Source of the DNA: F23-D06 sp045130275
Lineage (GTDB): Bacteria > Bacteroidota > Bacteroidia > Bacteroidales > WCHB1-69
Reading direction: 5' to 3'
Length of the DNA stretch: 64,000 bases
NCBI GenBank assembly: GCA_045130275.1
Contig: JBGUPL010000121.1
Coordinates: 62,001-126,000, forward strand
In this document: piece by piece, positions 61,701 to 64,000 of the stretch
Layout of the letters: every line of letters begins with the position of its first letter
Position numbering within the stretch: position 1 is the first letter of the stretch
Made by a program: the position numbers and the translations under genes
The notes under the pieces: model-generated
Seen by the model: the letters and a program-made list of their open reading frames with translations, nothing else
Told to the model about the DNA's origin: nothing
The model's database searches: none

Positions 61701-63050
61701 ATGACCACTCAAGACAACAACAGAGGTTTCACCTCGAACATAGGAGCGATTTTGGCGGCGGCGGGCGGTGCCGTCGGTCTGGGCAACATTTGGCGCTATC
61801 CCTATATGCTGGGACAGAACGGCGGCGGGGCATTCCTGCTCGTCAACCTGTTGTTCGTGCTGATGATCGGCATTCCGTTGATGATGACGGAGTTCGTTAT
61901 CGGGCGACGTACCCAAAGCAACGTCGTCGGCGCTTACAAGAAACTGCAACGCCAGAAGGGGTGGGTCACAATCGGTTATTTCAGCATTCTGGCAGCCGTC
62001 CTCATCTATGCCTTCTACAGCGTGGTGGCGGGTTGGACGCTCAACTACATCGTCTTGGCATGCACCAACCGTCTGTCGGGACTGACACCCAACGAGGTTG
62101 CAGACGCTTTCGCCTCTTTCACCGCCGGTTCGTTCTGGCCGCTGCTCTACCAACTGTGTTTTCTGATTATTACCGCGTTGGTGATTTCTTTCGGCGTGCA
62201 GAAGGGCATCGAGAAGATCTCCAAGATTCTGATGCCGGTGCTTTTCATTCTGCTGTTGCTGATGGTTGTCCGTTCATTGACGCTGCCCGGCGCGAAAGAG
62301 GGACTGGAGTTCCTCTTCAGGCCCGATTTCAGCAAACTGACCGGTGATGGCGTGCTCGGTGCGTTGGGACAGTCGTTTTTCTCGCTCAGCCTCGGCATGG
62401 GCGCGATGGTGACCTACGGTTCTTATATCCGCAAAGAAGACTCGCTGTTCAAGACAAGCCTGTGGATTTCCGTTTGTGATCTTATGGTGGCTGTATTGGC
62501 CGGCGTGGTGATTTTCCCCGCGGTCTTCTCCTTCGGGATGGATCCCGCCGGCGGTCCGCAACTCGTCTATGTGGTGTTGCCCAATGTTTTCAACAGTATG
62601 CCGATGGGCGGATTGTTCGCCACTGTCTTCTTCCTCTTGTTGGGTATTGCCGCACTCACCTCTACCATTTCCCTGCAGGAAATCATCGTGGCATTCAATG
62701 TGGAGGAATTGCACTGGAATCGTCGCAAAAGCTCGATTATCAGCATGATCAGCATCTTTGTCATCGGCATTTTCTGCACTCTGTCGTTCGGACCGATCAA
62801 GCACTGGACTCTCTTCAACCGAACCATTTTCGATCTCTTCGACCTCATCACTGCCTCCTACCTGATGCCTATCGGTGCGCTGGCGACGACCATCTTCCTC
62901 GGCTGGTTCTACCCGAAAGTCGAAGTCAAAGACGAAATCACCAACGGCGGCGCGCTGAAAGGGAAACTTTTCGAGCTTTACTACTTCATCCTTCGCTTCG
63001 TCGCCCCGCTCGCCCTGATCGTGATTCTGTTGTCGGGAATAATTGGATAA
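61701..63050 (+). CDS. Sodium-dependent transporter, NSS family
   Basis: 449 residues, about 11 transmembrane segments. The family's TM1 signature is present (AAAGGAVGLGNIWRYPYMLGQNGGGAFL, read in two parts around residues 18-45). TM6 (SLSLGMGAMVTYGSYI) and TM8 (LTSTISLQEIIVA) contain the expected Na+-site serines and threonines. Bacterial members such as MhsT carry amino acids; the substrate here is unknown. Confidence 0.93.
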   Translation: MTTQDNNRGFTSNIGAILAAAGGAVGLGNIWRYPYMLGQNGGGAFLLVNLLFVLMIGIPLMMTEFVIGRRTQSNVVGAYKKLQRQKGWVTIGYFSILAAVLIYAFYSVVAGWTLNYIVLACTNRLSGLTPNEVADAFASFTAGSFWPLLYQLCFLIITALVISFGVQKGIEKISKILMPVLFILLLLMVVRSLTLPGAKEGLEFLFRPDFSKLTGDGVLGALGQSFFSLSLGMGAMVTYGSYIRKEDSLFKTSLWISVCDLMVAVLAGVVIFPAVFSFGMDPAGGPQLVYVVLPNVFNSMPMGGLFATVFFLLLGIAALTSTISLQEIIVAFNVEELHWNRRKSSIISMISIFVIGIFCTLSFGPIKHWTLFNRTIFDLFDLITASYLMPIGALATTIFLGWFYPKVEVKDEITNGGALKGKLFELYYFILRFVAPLALIVILLSGIIG

Positions 63051-63051
63051 T

Positions 63052-63131
63052 ACAGGGCGTGTTCGATACGTTCCTAATACAGGGCGTATTCGATACGCCC
63101 CTAACCATTTAACCCTCTAACCTTCTAACCC
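63052..63131. repeat. Duplicated palindrome and array between NSS and tcdA genes
   Basis: Two direct copies of a 27-base unit (from 63051 and 63078). The second contains an 8-bp stem GGGCGTAT/ATACGCCC (63082-63089 with 63093-63100). 63103-63131 is a heptamer/octamer array of CTAACC(C/TT) type, holding the tcdA stop codon (63125-63127). Confidence 0.7.
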
Positions 63132-63928
63132 TCCGCACAAACATCCTGCATCACCAATCCGGCGAGTGTGAAGCCGAAGATGGCGGTGATGTGGGAGGTG
63201 GTGCCGTTGATTTGTGCTTTGGAGGAGCACCATTCGTGGTTGATAAGGTCGGGGTTGCCTGCCGCGATGATGGCTTTCGGACAGAGGCAGGCGTTGGTGC
63301 CGCAGGTCGTCACGGTGCCTTTGTTGGGCAGCACTTCGGGTGAATAGACGCATGGGAACTTTTTGCGCGGGTACTCGCCTATCCGTTTGAACCGTTTGCG
63401 CAGGGCACGTGCCAGCGGGCATCCCTGCACTTTCCAGAACTCGGTCACCGACACCTTGGTGGGGTCCATCTTGAGGGCGGCTCCCATGGCGGAGTAGAAC
63501 TTGCCCGGACATTCAGTGGCGTGCAGGATCAGCCGTGCCTTGTGCTCCAAGCTGTCGATGGCGTCGATGATGTAGTCGTAGGTTTCCAGATGGAATTGCG
63601 CGGCGTTCTCGGCGGAGTAGATTTCCTGGACGGCGTTGATTTCCGCCTGCGGGTTGATGTCGAGCAGCCGTTCCTTGAGCGTTTCGACCTTGACCTGTCC
63701 CACCGTCTTGGTGGTGGCCTGGAGCTGTCGGTTGACGTTGGTGACGCACACGCGGTCGCTATCGACGATGGAGAGGTGGCGGATGCCGTTGCGCACCAAG
63801 CTCTCGGCGCACCAGCTCCCGACGCCGCCCACGCCGAAGACGATGACCCGTTGGTTGGCGATGCGTTCCATCGCCGTCTCCCCAACGAGCAGGGTTATGC
63901 GGTTGAATATGGCGTTTTCTATGCCCAT
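63125..63928 (-). CDS. tcdA: tRNA threonylcarbamoyladenosine dehydratase TcdA
   Basis: ATP-dependent E1-like enzyme that cyclises t6A37 to ct6A in tRNAs. 267 residues from ATG 63928, matching the E. coli length; in-frame starts further upstream add an unusual basic stretch. The nucleotide-binding loop GVGGVGSW near residue 36, NVNRQ near 68, and the DAIDS/adenylation region near 125 are intact. A pair of GC-rich inverted arms (63938-63945 with 63982-63989) lies upstream near the window edge. The last residues are repeat-encoded. Confidence 0.92.
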   Translation of the reverse strand: MGIENAIFNRITLLVGETAMERIANQRVIVFGVGGVGSWCAESLVRNGIRHLSIVDSDRVCVTNVNRQLQATTKTVGQVKVETLKERLLDINPQAEINAVQEIYSAENAAQFHLETYDYIIDAIDSLEHKARLILHATECPGKFYSAMGAALKMDPTKVSVTEFWKVQGCPLARALRKRFKRIGEYPRKKFPCVYSPEVLPNKGTVTTCGTNACLCPKAIIAAGNPDLINHEWCSSKAQINGTTSHITAIFGFTLAGLVMQDVCAEG

Positions 63929-64000
63929 GCGATTTCGCGGACTCCTCTGTTTGCCGAACAATGACCGCAGCGCCGCCATGCGGAGTCCGTTGAACATGGC

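Noticed and set aside
63929..64000. N-terminal extension of TcdA, or the end of another gene at the window edge
   Set aside because: The extension is basic and not family-like, and no other frame can be supported in the 72 bases available.

Overview
The window is chromosomal DNA from a member of the Bacteroidota, most likely an anaerobic, gut- or rumen-type Bacteroidales. The evidence is consistent: TAnnTTTG-type -7 promoter boxes, a type IX secretion sorting domain on a large C10 peptidase, GldH, two TonB-dependent receptors with carboxypeptidase-like plug extensions, a fused SecDF, efp followed by an LpxD paralogue, DUF4290, Rnf subunits and a B12-dependent methylmalonyl-CoA mutase. No rRNA, tRNA, CRISPR array, transposase or phage gene was recognised.

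Layout. 0-10 kb: a large flotillin, a secreted GH29 alpha-L-fucosidase, unknown envelope proteins, an M48 peptidase and the rRNA methyltransferase RlmI. 9.5-15 kb: a HepT/MntA pair, a YjbR-like protein, a DUF819 membrane protein, methylmalonyl-CoA mutase without its small subunit, and a RelE/ParE toxin-antitoxin pair. 15-22 kb: two TonB-like paralogues in inverted orientation around a TIGR04076-like gene and a lipoprotein gene, then a radical SAM enzyme directly behind a 1020-residue C10 peptidase. 22-29 kb: gyrA with two tandem TPR proteins, then efp and lpxD. 29-33 kb: an SF1 helicase, a four-helix-bundle protein and a protein with two PD-(D/E)XK nuclease modules, all on one strand. 33-44 kb: gldH, a PSP1/RicT protein, secDF, ettA, tyrS, the nfeD-floA pair and a lone 5'-nucleotidase C-terminal domain. 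44-55 kb: two TonB-dependent receptors, rnfB and rnfC without the rest of the Rnf operon, and an S41 peptidase. 55-64 kb: a DMT exporter, a polysaccharide-initiating glycosyl-1-phosphate transferase, DUF4290 with an ABC exporter, an NSS transporter and TcdA.

The most unusual content is between the genes. Almost every intergenic stretch carries a short degenerate tandem array with a period of 6-8 bases, usually 7, and at least nine genes take their stop codon from such an array. A second family, a roughly 75-95 base two-hairpin element, occurs four times, each time between two co-directional genes and each time in the same orientation relative to them. A third family is a palindrome built on a TAGGGG/CCCCTA-like frame. 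These are the best candidates in the window for something undescribed. Other points worth checking are a lysine at the quinolone-contact serine of GyrA, a 15-bp perfect hairpin at the start of the 5'-nucleotidase-domain gene, an AT-rich patch inside the fucosidase gene, and the helicase / four-helix / double-nuclease neighbourhood.

All calls come from reading the sequence. Family names are recognition by eye, not database results.
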